The notes: generated by a model from the sequence alone, not told the origin. DNA of 64,000 nt from Lichenicoccus roseus (GCF_005844085.1 NZ_VCDI01000007.1:62001-126000); one strand, 5' to 3'; positions 1 through 7,789 are shown, counted from the first letter of the stretch. Numbers and translations are program-made.

Positions 1-2
1 AG

Positions 3-350
3 CGTGGTGACGGTAGCGGTCTGCGCGTGGCGGTGCGCGCCGCGCACGACGCTTTGCAGACCCTGAATGCGGACGATGTGGCGCGGGTGCTGGCGGCGGG
101 CAACTGGACGGTGCCGGCCGGGGCGTCGGGCGCGTGGCTGTGCGAGGTGCATCCCACGTTGGAGCAGGGCGACACTCCTGAGGTGGGGATCCTGTTCGTC
201 GCCAACACGTTCCTCTCGATGGACATGCTCGGCGATGACCAGCGTCGGCAGGTGGCGCTGTTCTGGCGACGTGCGCCCGACTTCCTGCAAGGCGCACTGG
301 CGCTCTCCGTGCTGCGCCCCGCCATTCTTCCCAGCCAGGTGCTCCAATGA
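3..350 (+). CDS. Hypothetical phage-region protein, probably 5'-truncated by the window edge
   Basis: The reading frame is open to the left edge of the window. A GTG at 27 could start a 107-residue protein, but there is no clear ribosome binding site before it, so the gene more likely begins outside. The visible part is a soluble mixed alpha/beta sequence with no motif I recognise. Its stop overlaps the next start codon as ATGA, so the two genes are translationally coupled. Such coupling with small unknown genes upstream of a terminase is typical of phage modules. No function can be assigned. Confidence 0.5.
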   Translation, partial: RGDGSGLRVAVRAAHDALQTLNADDVARVLAAGNWTVPAGASGAWLCEVHPTLEQGDTPEVGILFVANTFLSMDMLGDDQRRQVALFWRRAPDFLQGALALSVLRPAILPSQVLQ

Positions 351-775
351 GTCAGACCAACGTCGACTTTCGGTTGCGTGCTGCTGCCTTTGCGGCGGCT
401 CGTTTGGGCATGGCTCTTGACGCCGCGTGGTGCGACGAGCTGCGCGGCCGGAGCATTCCGGACTGTGTGATCCCGTCCGCCCGTCCGGTGCGCGCAACGC
501 GGCCGGAGACTGCCGCAACTTCCCCTGCCTCCATCGCAAAGGATGATGACGTGGACGACGAAATTGCCGAGAAGCTGCTCGCTTTCCTGGCCGAACGGCT
601 TGGCCCGTCCGATCTCGACAGGGCGGAGGGCATCCTACAGGGCCGCGACGATGGTCCAACCGGCATGGCGGCCGACAGTCTGCGGCGGCGGGTGGCGGCC
701 GGTGTCACGCGCAGGCAGGCGGCACGCGGCGGCTCCTTCGAGGCGATGTTCCCGCACGCGAACCGGCTGGCCTGA
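347..775 (+). CDS. Hypothetical phage-region protein, 142 aa
   Basis: Begins at the ATG of an ATGA overlap with the preceding gene. The N-terminal third is alanine-rich and basic, the middle is an acidic helix around residues 65 to 85 (DDDVDDEIAEKLLAF), and the last 40 residues are basic and end in FEAMFPHANRLA. I have the impression of similar short tails on small proteins near phage structural genes, but I cannot name the family. It is co-directional with its neighbours on both sides. Codon choice is GC-rich like the chromosome. Function unknown. Confidence 0.55.
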   Translation: MSQTNVDFRLRAAAFAAARLGMALDAAWCDELRGRSIPDCVIPSARPVRATRPETAATSPASIAKDDDVDDEIAEKLLAFLAERLGPSDLDRAEGILQGRDDGPTGMAADSLRRRVAAGVTRRQAARGGSFEAMFPHANRLA

Positions 776-778
776 CCG

Positions 779-1510
779 GTGCCGGCACTTGGCCTGCGCC
801 GCCAGCCGCCTGCGTTGTCGAGTGAGCGGCAGCACCTCGCGGCGTTGATTAGCGAACGCGACGACGCGGTGCGGCGGGCGCAGGCGCTAGAGGCGGCGGC
901 CGAGGCGGCCGACCGTGCGGTGTGGCAGGCGGATGCAGACTGCGAGGCGGCCGGGCGTGCGCTGCAGGAGGCGCGCGACGGCCTTGCCGACCGGGCACTG
1001 GCGATAGCGGCTGGCGAGGTGCTGGACGGTCCCGGGCCGGTGCAGGCGGCGCGGGAGCGCCTCGCGGCGGCCGAGGCGGCGCTGGTGGATGCGCGGCTGT
1101 CGCGCGATGCCTTGCGGGCGCGGTTGCAGCAGCCGGGGCATGGCCACACCGGACTGATCGACATGCGCGTGCATGAGGCGGCGGTGGCGGTGCTGGCCGC
1201 CGAGGTGCGGCCCCATGCGGCGCGAGTGCTGGCCCAGGTGGAGGCGGCGGAACGCGACGTGATCCGGCTGGGCCGCGAGCTCGTGTGGCTGGCGCGGCAT
1301 GGCGGCTTCGAGACGTCAGGGGAGCCAGGCGGGGCGTATGGCTATCCCGCAGACGACCAGACGCGCGCGGTGGTGCGGCGGTGCGAGCCGGGGCACCGGG
1401 GCCGGGACGATCTGCAGAACTGGCCCGTGCTGCGCGGCGAGGCGGCGTGGGAGCAGGCCTTGCAGGCGTTGAAGCATGACGCGACAGCGTTGCTTCCGGT
1501 GACCGCATGA
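779..1510 (+). CDS. Hypothetical coiled-coil protein, 243 aa, phage region
   Basis: A GTG start lies 3 nt after the previous stop, so it belongs to the same transcription unit. Residues from about 15 to 170 are almost entirely Ala/Glu/Arg/Leu-rich heptad-like helix, predicting a long coiled coil. The last 60 residues are less regular and Gly/Trp-containing. Long coiled coils next to packaging genes can be scaffolding, tail-length or structural proteins, but nothing specific shows which. Frames on the other strand across this stretch are compositional shadows. Confidence 0.5.
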   Translation: MPALGLRRQPPALSSERQHLAALISERDDAVRRAQALEAAAEAADRAVWQADADCEAAGRALQEARDGLADRALAIAAGEVLDGPGPVQAARERLAAAEAALVDARLSRDALRARLQQPGHGHTGLIDMRVHEAAVAVLAAEVRPHAARVLAQVEAAERDVIRLGRELVWLARHGGFETSGEPGGAYGYPADDQTRAVVRRCEPGHRGRDDLQNWPVLRGEAAWEQALQALKHDATALLPVTA

Positions 1511-1523
1511 GCGGCACCGGAAG

Positions 1524-1540
1524 AACTCTCGATCAGAGTT
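1524..1540. terminator. Small hairpin between convergent genes
   Basis: Perfect 6-bp arms AACTCT and AGAGTT with a 5-nt loop, sitting between the ends of the 779-1510 gene (plus) and the 1546-1995 gene (minus). It is short and lacks a strong T-run, so it is at best a weak bidirectional terminator. Confidence 0.35.
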
Positions 1541-1545
1541 AAGTT

Positions 1546-1995
1546 TCAGCGGAGTGCGATGCTGCTGATGCCGTGGCGTCGCAGGATAGCCAGAGCATAC
1601 TCGAGGCTGGAGTCCTGTATCTCTGCCTCAGCCGCCACTTCGTCGCGTTGAGGTGGAGTCGCTATGCCAGGGGCCGCCTCTGCTTTGGCATTTGGGTGAA
1701 GGACCTCGCGCACCTCATCGTCACTGTTGGCCTGCTCAAGCGCTTCCACCACGGCAGCCAACCGGTTGGCGAAAGCAGTCGAGACGTTGATTTTGTCGCC
1801 TGGGTTGTCACCCGGGTAACGGGTCGCGTTGCCGAGATATGTTGCCGCCCATTTCGCGGCCTCCGCGATCTGCCAGACGGCGAGCTTATGTTTTGCTCTT
1901 ACGGCATTGAAGCGACCAACCAATGCATCGGTCAGCATTCCGTTCAGGCTGACCTGATTAGCCGGGTTCCAGGCAAGGGATAGAGTCTGAGACAT
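1546..1995 (-). CDS. Hypothetical protein, 149 aa, divergent from the terminase
   Basis: ATG start at 1995. It is less GC-rich than the flanking genes and is preceded by an AT-rich intergenic stretch. The first 75 residues look like one folded domain (LAWNPANQVSLNG, then a helix with AEAAKWAATYLGNATRYPG). The middle is a helix (LAAVVEALEQANSDDEVREVL), followed by a Pro/Ala linker and a C-terminal helix EYALAILRRHGI. No family is recognised. Its position, opposite to and divergent from the terminase, is where phages often place regulatory or accessory genes. Function unknown. Confidence 0.55.
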   Translation of the reverse strand: MSQTLSLAWNPANQVSLNGMLTDALVGRFNAVRAKHKLAVWQIAEAAKWAATYLGNATRYPGDNPGDKINVSTAFANRLAAVVEALEQANSDDEVREVLHPNAKAEAAPGIATPPQRDEVAAEAEIQDSSLEYALAILRRHGISSIALR

Positions 1996-2033
1996 TTGCT
2001 TTTTCCATGTTCAGAGCCAAAAGCAGCTCTTAA

Positions 2034-2047
2034 ATGCTAAAAAGCAT
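2034..2047. promoter_or_regulatory. Small inverted repeat in the AT-rich divergent promoter region
   Basis: ATGCT-AAAA-AGCAT, a perfect 5-bp inverted repeat about 40 bp upstream of the minus-strand gene starting at 1995 and 90 bp upstream of the terminase. The surrounding 1996-2134 stretch is clearly AT-rich for this genome and probably carries both promoters. An operator role is only an inference. Confidence 0.3.
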
Positions 2048-2134
2048 ATCTTTTTGCTTCTGTAAAGCCAGAAGGGGCGAAACAGAGGTTTTCAACATTT
2101 TAAGGTTCTTAAAGTAGGTGGAAGATACCCTTCG

Positions 2135-3589
2135 GTGACGTTTTCGATCCTCGACGCACTGGACAGCCCTGCCGTGTTCGCCCCGCACTTCCGGGGCGGC
2201 CCGGCCTCCTGGCACGCGTGGCGGGCGTTCCTGGCGGCGCTGTTCGCCCTTCCGATGACCGATGACGACCTAGGGCTCTATCGGACGCATACAGGCCGCA
2301 GCGAGGCCCCTGCCGCCCCGTTCCGCGAGGCGGCGCTGATCTGCGGACGCCGCGCTGGCAAGAGCCGCATCCTGGCGTTGCTCGCGGTCTATCTTGCGGC
2401 GTTCCGGGACTACGGGCCGCACCTGGCATCGGGCGAGGTGGCGACCATCGCGGTGATTGCCGCCGACCGCCGGCAGGCGCGGCACATCATGCGCTACGTG
2501 CTGGGCCTGATCGACGGGGTGCCCGCCCTGGCCGCGCTAAAGAGCGACGAGACCGGTGAGTCGGTGGCGCTTGGCCCGCACTGCCTCATCGAGATCCACA
2601 CAGCCAGCTTCCGGGCTGTGCGCGGCTACACCTTGGCCGCCGTCTTGATCGACGAGGTGGCGTTTCTGAAAACGGATGAGCTGTCCGCCAATCCGGATCA
2701 GGAGATCCTGACGGCGGTGCGGCCGGGCCTGAGCAGCATCCCGGGCAGCCTGTTGATGATTGCGAGCTCGCCCTACGCGAAGCGCGGGGCGCTCTATCAG
2801 GCTTACCGGCAGCACTGGGGCAAGGACGACGCCCGCGTGCTGGTGTGGCAGGGCCCGACGTTGGCCATGAATCCTACGCTCGACCGTGCGCTGGTGGCGC
2901 AGGCCTACGAGGACGATGCGGCCAGAGCGGCGGCCGAGTTTGGCGCAATGTTCAGGGACGACATCGCGGCCTTTGTCTCTCGCGAGGTCATCGACGCCTG
3001 CACCGTGCCCGGCCGGTTCGAGCTGCCATTCATCACCGGCAACACCTACCACGGCTTCGTCGATCCGAGCGGCGGCAGCTCGGACAGCATGACGCTCGCG
3101 GTCGCCCATCTGGAGCGCGATGGGCTGGTGCAACTGGACGCGGTGCGTGAGGTGCGGCCGCCGTTCTCGCCGGAGGGGGTGGTGGCGGACTTCGTGGCGC
3201 TGCTCAAGTCCTACGGCATCCGGCGGGTGCGCGGCGATCGCTATGCGGGCGAGTGGGCACGCGAGCCGTTCCGCAAGCTGGGTGTCGAGTATCAGGTGTG
3301 CGAGCAGCCGCGCTCGGACCTCTATCGGGACCTGTTGCCGAGGCTGAACAGCCGCCAGGTGGAACTGCTCGACCTGCCCCGGCTCTCAAAGCAGTTGTGC
3401 GATCTGGAACGGCGCACGGCGCGCGGCGGCCGGGACAGCATCGACCATGCCCCCGGAGCGCACGATGACATCGCCAACGCAGTGGCCGGAGCGTTACTAA
3501 TGCCGCTAGGGGCTGCGCCGCCCATGCAGATCACGCAGGCGGCGCTGGAGTGGGCGCGGGCCCGGCCTGTGCGGGCAGTGCGGTGGTAG
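2135..3589 (+). CDS. Phage terminase large subunit (ATPase-nuclease)
   Basis: The motor and nuclease that packages phage DNA into proheads. The GTG start at 2135 follows a GGTGGAAG ribosome binding site. The P-loop GRRAGKS is at residues 71-77 and the Walker B AAVLIDEVAF has its Asp-Glu pair at 173-174, giving the ATPase half. An SSP motif (residues 211-213) fits the coupling motif. The RNase H-like nuclease half shows GFVDPSGG (Asp310), GDRYAGEW (Asp368) and AHDDIANAV (Asp444/445), a complete acidic triad. The 484-residue length is normal. Oddly, no small terminase subunit, portal or capsid gene lies next to it. The protein looks intact, so it may serve an element whose other genes lie to the left of the window, or it may be a relic. 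Confidence 0.88.
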   Translation: MTFSILDALDSPAVFAPHFRGGPASWHAWRAFLAALFALPMTDDDLGLYRTHTGRSEAPAAPFREAALICGRRAGKSRILALLAVYLAAFRDYGPHLASGEVATIAVIAADRRQARHIMRYVLGLIDGVPALAALKSDETGESVALGPHCLIEIHTASFRAVRGYTLAAVLIDEVAFLKTDELSANPDQEILTAVRPGLSSIPGSLLMIASSPYAKRGALYQAYRQHWGKDDARVLVWQGPTLAMNPTLDRALVAQAYEDDAARAAAEFGAMFRDDIAAFVSREVIDACTVPGRFELPFITGNTYHGFVDPSGGSSDSMTLAVAHLERDGLVQLDAVREVRPPFSPEGVVADFVALLKSYGIRRVRGDRYAGEWAREPFRKLGVEYQVCEQPRSDLYRDLLPRLNSRQVELLDLPRLSKQLCDLERRTARGGRDSIDHAPGAHDDIANAVAGALLMPLGAAPPMQITQAALEWARARPVRAVRW

Positions 3590-3696
3590 TGCAGCCGGTG
3601 AGGCCACGTCCGATCAGTGCTGCTCAGAAGCGGACATTATAAAGTAGAGTCTGCTGACAGCCAGCACGCCCATCTATAACGTGGAAGAAAGTTAAA

Positions 3697-3837
3697 ATGG
3701 CCCCTAAAGCTGCCATTAACATAGTTGAGGAGAAGTCGCTAGTTCGAGTTCAGCCATTTCACCGGGTAATTTCACCTTTTTTAAAAGAACTTAGCCGTTG
3801 CCAGTGGCAGCGCTGCCAGGTCATGCGCGAGTTATAA
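3697..3837 (+). CDS. Short hypothetical ORF, 46 aa, at the start of the low-GC patch
   Basis: ATG at 3697 is preceded by GGAAGAAAG at good spacing. The peptide starts MAPKAAINIVEEKSLVRVQP and has ordinary composition. It ends before the ATG at 3912 of the larger downstream gene. It could be a leader or small partner of that gene, or a decayed fragment. The stretch 3590-3911 otherwise holds only AT-rich intergenic sequence. Confidence 0.35.
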   Translation: MAPKAAINIVEEKSLVRVQPFHRVISPFLKELSRCQWQRCQVMREL

Positions 3838-3911
3838 GGCAGTTCTACCAGCTACGGCGTCTTATCAACTTTACTATTCGCCTTGGCCTACGATGGTGGC
3901 AGGATAGGCCA

Positions 3912-5144
3912 ATGCATTTGTTATCTTCTAATAATCGTTCCGAGTTCTTGGCGTGTCCGCAGCTAGTCCGCTTCGACTACGTCAGGGGCAGCGATGGGTT
4001 TGAACCCACCCTACTGATCAAAGGCAGCACGCTTCTTCTGAAATATGTGGTGCTGGGTGTGCCGACTCAACTTGCCTTTGCAGTCTGCAATGGTCGCTTA
4101 TTGTGTGCGTTACAAATACACGATGATGGCGACGACGGTGGCATCCTTTGGTCTATTGTAGAACGTGAAGAAGAACTGAATGGGATTCGTGGATTGGCAC
4201 GCGGTGAGCCGCTGGTAGTGTTTTTGTTCAACGAACTTGCCGTTAACATCGCTTGGAACGACTTTACGACGCTAGGCATATTGGATCGCCTGTCCGAGTG
4301 GGCTGCATGCGCAACGTTCGGGCAAGTCGACCACTCGACAATGATGGCGACGACAAGCCCGCTACTCGACCGCCTTCATCGTCGTGTCGAAGATGACGAC
4401 GTCTGGCTGGTGCTGGAAATTGGCGGCAGGTCCGACTGGAGACCCGTCCGCAATCACTTCATCACGGCGGGGGCTTCCTCTACTCTGATTGACATCTTTG
4501 ACGGCAATGAAGGTAATCAGCAGGAGCAGTTAGCCGTTTGGCTTACCGATAATCTTCTGCCAACAGGTGTGCATTACAGCCCACAGATTCCGAAGGGCGC
4601 TGGAACGCGAGAGTTGACGGATCTACTGCTAAGCTACGAATTCGGTGCGGTGCTGATCGAATCCAAGGCGCTGTCGATATTGACGCGTGAGCGGCTGCCC
4701 GACCGTGCAAAGTTAAAGCGCAAGATTTCTTCAGATATTAAGAAAGCCTTTGCGCAACTGCGCGGTGCCATAAGGGCGCTGCGGTCTGGTATTTTGGTGA
4801 CGGGTTTGAAGGGAGACACGCTATTAGTCGAACGCGAAAGTCCTGCTCATGTGATCGTTCTCGTTCCCGACTTAGAACTGGTTGAGGACCGTGCCGCCTA
4901 CGGTATCGAGTTCATACGCGAATTCACCCGCGCGTCCGGCGGCTTTCCTCATTTGCTTGACATTTCGGAATTGCTTCGTGTTGTGCAGGCCGCCGAAATG
5001 ATTGCTGCACGAGGTAAGACGACCACGCCAATGATGGCGTTCGACTACTACCTTACGCAACGGCTCGAACAAGCGGTTGATGCCGGCACACTATGCATTG
5101 AAGTGCTGTTGCAGTTCACTGAAGCCGAAACGGAGACAAACTAA
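3912..5144 (+). CDS. Unknown 410-aa protein with a PD-(D/E)xK-nuclease-like core
   Basis: I chose the ATG at 3912, which has AGGATAGG just upstream. The same frame is open to a TTG at 3798 with no ribosome binding site. The protein is soluble, with no signal peptide. The segment TRELTDLLLSYEFGAVLIES followed by KA resembles the Asp...Glu-x-Lys strand-turn of PD-(D/E)xK nucleases, with Glu about 250 and Lys about 252. A basic helix after it (KLKRKISSDIKKAFAQLRG) fits the usual follow-on helix. The N-terminal 200 residues match nothing I know. The region uses many AT-rich codons (TTA, ATA, TAT), unlike the neighbouring housekeeping genes, suggesting recent transfer. It could be a defence or mobile-element nuclease. 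The fold call is inference. Confidence 0.6.
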   Translation: MHLLSSNNRSEFLACPQLVRFDYVRGSDGFEPTLLIKGSTLLLKYVVLGVPTQLAFAVCNGRLLCALQIHDDGDDGGILWSIVEREEELNGIRGLARGEPLVVFLFNELAVNIAWNDFTTLGILDRLSEWAACATFGQVDHSTMMATTSPLLDRLHRRVEDDDVWLVLEIGGRSDWRPVRNHFITAGASSTLIDIFDGNEGNQQEQLAVWLTDNLLPTGVHYSPQIPKGAGTRELTDLLLSYEFGAVLIESKALSILTRERLPDRAKLKRKISSDIKKAFAQLRGAIRALRSGILVTGLKGDTLLVERESPAHVIVLVPDLELVEDRAAYGIEFIREFTRASGGFPHLLDISELLRVVQAAEMIAARGKTTTPMMAFDYYLTQRLEQAVDAGTLCIEVLLQFTEAETETN

Positions 5145-5528
5145 AGATACGCAGACTACTCAGAAGAAATCAACGACGACAGGTCATCGCATTTCCGATC
5201 TGGAGGTAATAGACCGAGTTCAGTCTTCACTTGTCATCACTCGAAAGCGTCCCTTTTACTCCCGGCGAGTTCACGCCAAGGTGGGCATGTCGGCAATTCG
5301 AATTCCACCCGAGAGAAGACAGGCGGCTAACCAGCTTCATTGAGGTGAAACCTCAGCGGCACGTCAGAATGGGACACTCTTCCCGTGTCGTTAGGGTTGT
5401 CCTGGATCTTTCGGAGCGCAGCGACCTCGAAACTTAAACTTTTATGGAGTAAGCCGGTCCGAAACACTTTCGCTTCCGTTGCTAGCGGACCCCCGTGCTC
5501 TAGACTGACATTAGTTAGAGGACTGGGC
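5145..5528. other. Intergenic stretch without a convincing gene
   Basis: 384 bases between the 410-aa gene and the 169-aa nuclease-like gene. Frames of about 67 residues exist on both strands (minus 5327-5530, plus 5231-5437), but neither has a recognisable family or a ribosome binding site. TTGCTA and TAGACT spaced 16 nt near 5490-5515 could be the promoter for the downstream gene. Base composition matches the low-GC patch. Confidence 0.4.
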
Positions 5529-6038
5529 ATGGCGAGAACCGGATCGATAAATACAGCGATGCTTGGAGCCGCCGGGGAGCATTACGTGATGTGCCAGCTT
5601 CTTCGGCGCGGTATGATCGCAGCGATTGCTCCAGCTGGAGCGCCGGATGTCGATATCATCGTCTCTGACAGAGAGGGACACTCACTGGCTGCCGTTCAGG
5701 TGAAGGCCCGACAGAACACGAACGGCAAGAGTGGATGGCCACTCAACCGAAAGCACGAAGGGATCATACGCTCCTCGCTATTCTATGCCTTCGTAGATTT
5801 TGGAAAAACACTGACTGACCCGCCTCGGTGCTGGATCGTGCCGAGCAGTGTCGTAGCCGAGGCAATCACCGACAGTCATAAGTCCTGGCTAAGCATGCCT
5901 GGTCACAGTGGTCGGGTTCATCAGGATAACGACATGCGATCGTTCCTGCATGACTATAGCCACCAAGGCCTCGATCGTCCCGCAGGATGGCTCAGCCAAT
6001 TTCTTGAACGGTGGGACACTATCCTTGCTGGCGCCTAG
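5529..6038 (+). CDS. Small PD-(D/E)xK nuclease-like (Holliday-resolvase-like) protein, 169 aa
   Basis: The frame is open further upstream, but the ATG at 5529 follows an AGAGGA ribosome binding site and removes a non-protein-like extension. The N-terminus has GAAGEHYVMCQLLRRG (Glu17), then APDVDIIVSDREG (Asp40/Asp42), then LAAVQVKARQ (Gln57-x-Lys59). This Glu...Asp...Q/E-x-K order is the signature of PD-(D/E)xK endonucleases such as archaeal-type resolvases and intron- or element-encoded nucleases. The C-terminal part (RCWIVPSSVVAEAI and later) looks like the shared trailing domain of such proteins. It overlaps nothing and lies 23 nt before the ParB-like gene. The biological role is not determined. 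Confidence 0.6.
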   Translation: MARTGSINTAMLGAAGEHYVMCQLLRRGMIAAIAPAGAPDVDIIVSDREGHSLAAVQVKARQNTNGKSGWPLNRKHEGIIRSSLFYAFVDFGKTLTDPPRCWIVPSSVVAEAITDSHKSWLSMPGHSGRVHQDNDMRSFLHDYSHQGLDRPAGWLSQFLERWDTILAGA

Positions 6039-6061
6039 CTGGAAACCAGGGAGTATCGACT

Positions 6062-6847
6062 ATGCTGCCACCTGAGCTCGCGATGCGAGCCTTCCACCCC
6101 ATCGCCGACCTATTTCCCCTCATAACCGGCCCGGACTTCGAAGCACTGGTCGCGGACGTCCAGGCGCATGGCCTGCGCGAGGCCATCGTGTTGCATGCCG
6201 ACGGCCGGGTGCTCGATGGCCGCAACCGGCTGCGGGCCTGCATAGCGGCGGGTGTCGAGCCGGTGTTTGCCACCTACGAAAGGTCCGACCCGCTGGCCTA
6301 CGTGGTGTCGTTGAACCTGCGCAGGCGGCACCTCGACGAGACCCAGCGGGCGCTGGTGGCGGCCCGGATCGCCACCCTTGGGGTCGGTCGGCCGTCAACT
6401 AACCCCGCAAACCTGCCGGGTATCGGGCAGGCCGAGGCCGCGGAACTGCTCAATGTGTCGGAGCGGAGCGTGCGATCAGCAGTCACGGTGCGCGACCATG
6501 CGATCCCTGCACTGGCCGGGCATGTGGAGCGCGGCGAGGTGTCGGTGTCGGCCGCCTCGGCCGTGGCCCGCCTTCCTGAGGATGAGCAGGAAGTGATCGT
6601 GGCGCGCGGCGAGCGCGAGATCCTGGCTGCCGCCAAGCGCATCCGCGACGCACGGGCTGCCGAACGCGAGGCCGTGGCGCTTGGCTTGCTGGGCGAGCGT
6701 TTCGGCGTCGCGCCGTTCACGGTGCTGAACGCGCGGGAAGGCTGGTGGCAGGAGCGCAAGCGCGGGTGGTTGGCACTTGGCATCCAGAGCGAGTTGGGGC
6801 GCGGGGACCAATGTCACCGCGCGCCCGACAGTTCTAGCTTTGGTTGA
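6062..6847 (+). CDS. ParB-like nuclease-domain protein, probably missing its native C-terminus
   Basis: ATG at 6062 follows AGGGAG. Residues 8 to 100 form a ParB N-terminal/sulfiredoxin-type domain with the signature GRVLDGRNRLRA near residues 48-58. An HTH follows (GQAEAAELLNVSERSVRSAV, about 120-140), then a long helix. The sequence FTVLNAREGWWQERKRGW near residue 220 is characteristic of phage ParB-like proteins found with methyltransferases. I would expect the chain to continue past it, but this one leaves the family-like sequence around residue 248 and ends in QCHRAPDSSSFG. Those last codons run into the convergent gene 6834-7388, which suggests the 3' end was replaced by recombination. 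Partition-type function is not implied. Confidence 0.7.
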   Translation: MLPPELAMRAFHPIADLFPLITGPDFEALVADVQAHGLREAIVLHADGRVLDGRNRLRACIAAGVEPVFATYERSDPLAYVVSLNLRRRHLDETQRALVAARIATLGVGRPSTNPANLPGIGQAEAAELLNVSERSVRSAVTVRDHAIPALAGHVERGEVSVSAASAVARLPEDEQEVIVARGEREILAAAKRIRDARAAEREAVALGLLGERFGVAPFTVLNAREGWWQERKRGWLALGIQSELGRGDQCHRAPDSSSFG

Positions 6848-7388
6848 ACACCGTGGCATTTGCCACTCGGCGTGCCAACTCGACCCTGAAATTCTCGAGC
6901 TGGACACTCTGTGTAGCGCACACCCTGTTCACGTGATTCGAGTGTTTTTCGACCTCAGCCATCTTGGTCGTCACTTCGTCGATCTGCCCCGATAGCGTCC
7001 CGACCTGCTTTCGTAGCTCTCCAATCTGCTTGTGTTGCTCCAGGATCTTATTGTCCTGCGCCTGCTCCTTCTCGTGGTCTTTCTTGAACTGGAGGGCAAG
7101 CTTGAGCAGGCCCTCCTGCTGAGGCACCGTGAGACGCTTTACGTCTTCCTTCAGACCTGCCAGCAGCTGCTCCTTACGCGGCATCGCCTCAACCTTCGCA
7201 AAGAGCGACTTGATGTTCCGCGGAAGGGCGCGCTCGCCCAGCGCCCAGGACTGCACTGTTCGGAGCGGCGTTCCCGTAAGGGCTGCAAAGGCGGATTGCC
7301 CTATTTCAAGGCGTTTGAGTTCTGCTCGGAATACCTCCCGGCCCATCTTTGATTTCACGGAGACGACGTTGCTTGACCGCGTTGTCAT
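6834..7388 (-). CDS. HTH (Cro/CI-like) regulator with a C-terminal coiled coil
   Basis: I chose the ATG at 7388 because GGGAGG sits just upstream. A longer frame begins at 7442, inside the operator. Residues about 15 to 60 (REVFRAELKRLEIGQSAFAA...RTVQSWALGERALP) form a helix-turn-helix of the XRE/plant-type HTH class. Residues 75 to 170 are Lys/Glu/Gln-rich heptads, a long coiled coil likely used for oligomerisation. The last 15 bases overlap the convergent ParB-like gene. A perfect 12-bp inverted repeat lies 18-46 bp upstream of the start, so autoregulation is very plausible. It may be the repressor controlling this element. Confidence 0.72.
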   Translation of the reverse strand: MTTRSSNVVSVKSKMGREVFRAELKRLEIGQSAFAALTGTPLRTVQSWALGERALPRNIKSLFAKVEAMPRKEQLLAGLKEDVKRLTVPQQEGLLKLALQFKKDHEKEQAQDNKILEQHKQIGELRKQVGTLSGQIDEVTTKMAEVEKHSNHVNRVCATQSVQLENFRVELARRVANATVFNQS

Positions 7389-7405
7389 GATGCCCTCCCG
7401 GCGCT

Positions 7406-7443
7406 CTATGTGCGTATCTAGTATACGCACATAGTTACGCACA
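7406..7443. promoter_or_regulatory. Operator: perfect 12-bp inverted repeat plus a third half-site
   Basis: CTATGTGCGTAT (7406-7417), a 5-nt spacer, then ATACGCACATAG (7423-7434), an exact inverted repeat. TACGCACA recurs at 7437-7444, overlapping the end as an extra half-site. It lies immediately upstream of the HTH gene whose start is at 7388. This is what a dimeric repressor binding its own promoter would need. Confidence 0.6.
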
Positions 7444-7593
7444 GTTCAAGGTGGTGTAGAGGCAGATGAGCAATGGGGTAGTTGCATCTCCCACGTAGGG
7501 ATGAGGGGCCTCTACCGCCCTGCCTGCCATGACGGTGATGCCGCGCTCGCGGCGGCCGTAGGCGCAGCGCAGCGGCAGGTGGATCAATGCCAC
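7435..7593 (-). CDS. Possible short ORF, 52 aa, upstream of the HTH regulator
   Basis: The frame begins at GTG 7593 (or the TTG two codons on, which has AAGG at better spacing) and ends at TAA inside the operator region. The peptide (ALIHLPLRCAYGRRERGITV...) is protein-like but unrecognised. It would lie upstream of, and in the same direction as, the HTH gene. Small element-encoded protein or chance frame; low certainty. Confidence 0.3.
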   Translation of the reverse strand: MALIHLPLRCAYGRRERGITVMAGRAVEAPHPYVGDATTPLLICLYTTLNCA

Positions 7594-7760
7594 CTTCCCT
7601 CACCCGGATGCGATCACGCCCCGTAGATCGAGCGACACCGCCCGCTGCGCCCTGCATCGCCTATTCCGTTCCGGCACACCACCGCCCGAAAGCGGATCAC
7701 CAGACGGCCTTGCGTCGATAGAACAACTATATAAACGTTTCGTAAACGCTACGGAATGTG

Positions 7761-7766
7761 TATGAT
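7761..7766 (+). promoter_or_regulatory. Possible -10 element TATGAT before the first GC hairpin
   Basis: TATGAT lies 24 nt before the hairpin at 7790, so initiation near 7773 would give a roughly 50-nt RNA ending in the terminator. The -35 (TTTCGT at 7738-7743, 17-nt spacing) is poor. The AAACGTTTCGTAAACG sequence around the -35 contains a repeated TAAACG that could be a binding site. Confidence 0.25.
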
Positions 7767-7789
7767 CCTGGGGCAGACATCATGACTTG

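Noticed and set aside
5077-5343. 88-codon plus frame overlapping the end of the 410-aa gene
   Set aside because: Overlaps the real gene out of frame, lacks a ribosome binding site and has no recognisable sequence.
5327-5530. 67-codon minus frame in the gap before the small nuclease-like gene
   Set aside because: Composition is not absurd, but there is no start signal, no family and it abuts the plus-strand promoter region. Left as unresolved intergenic.
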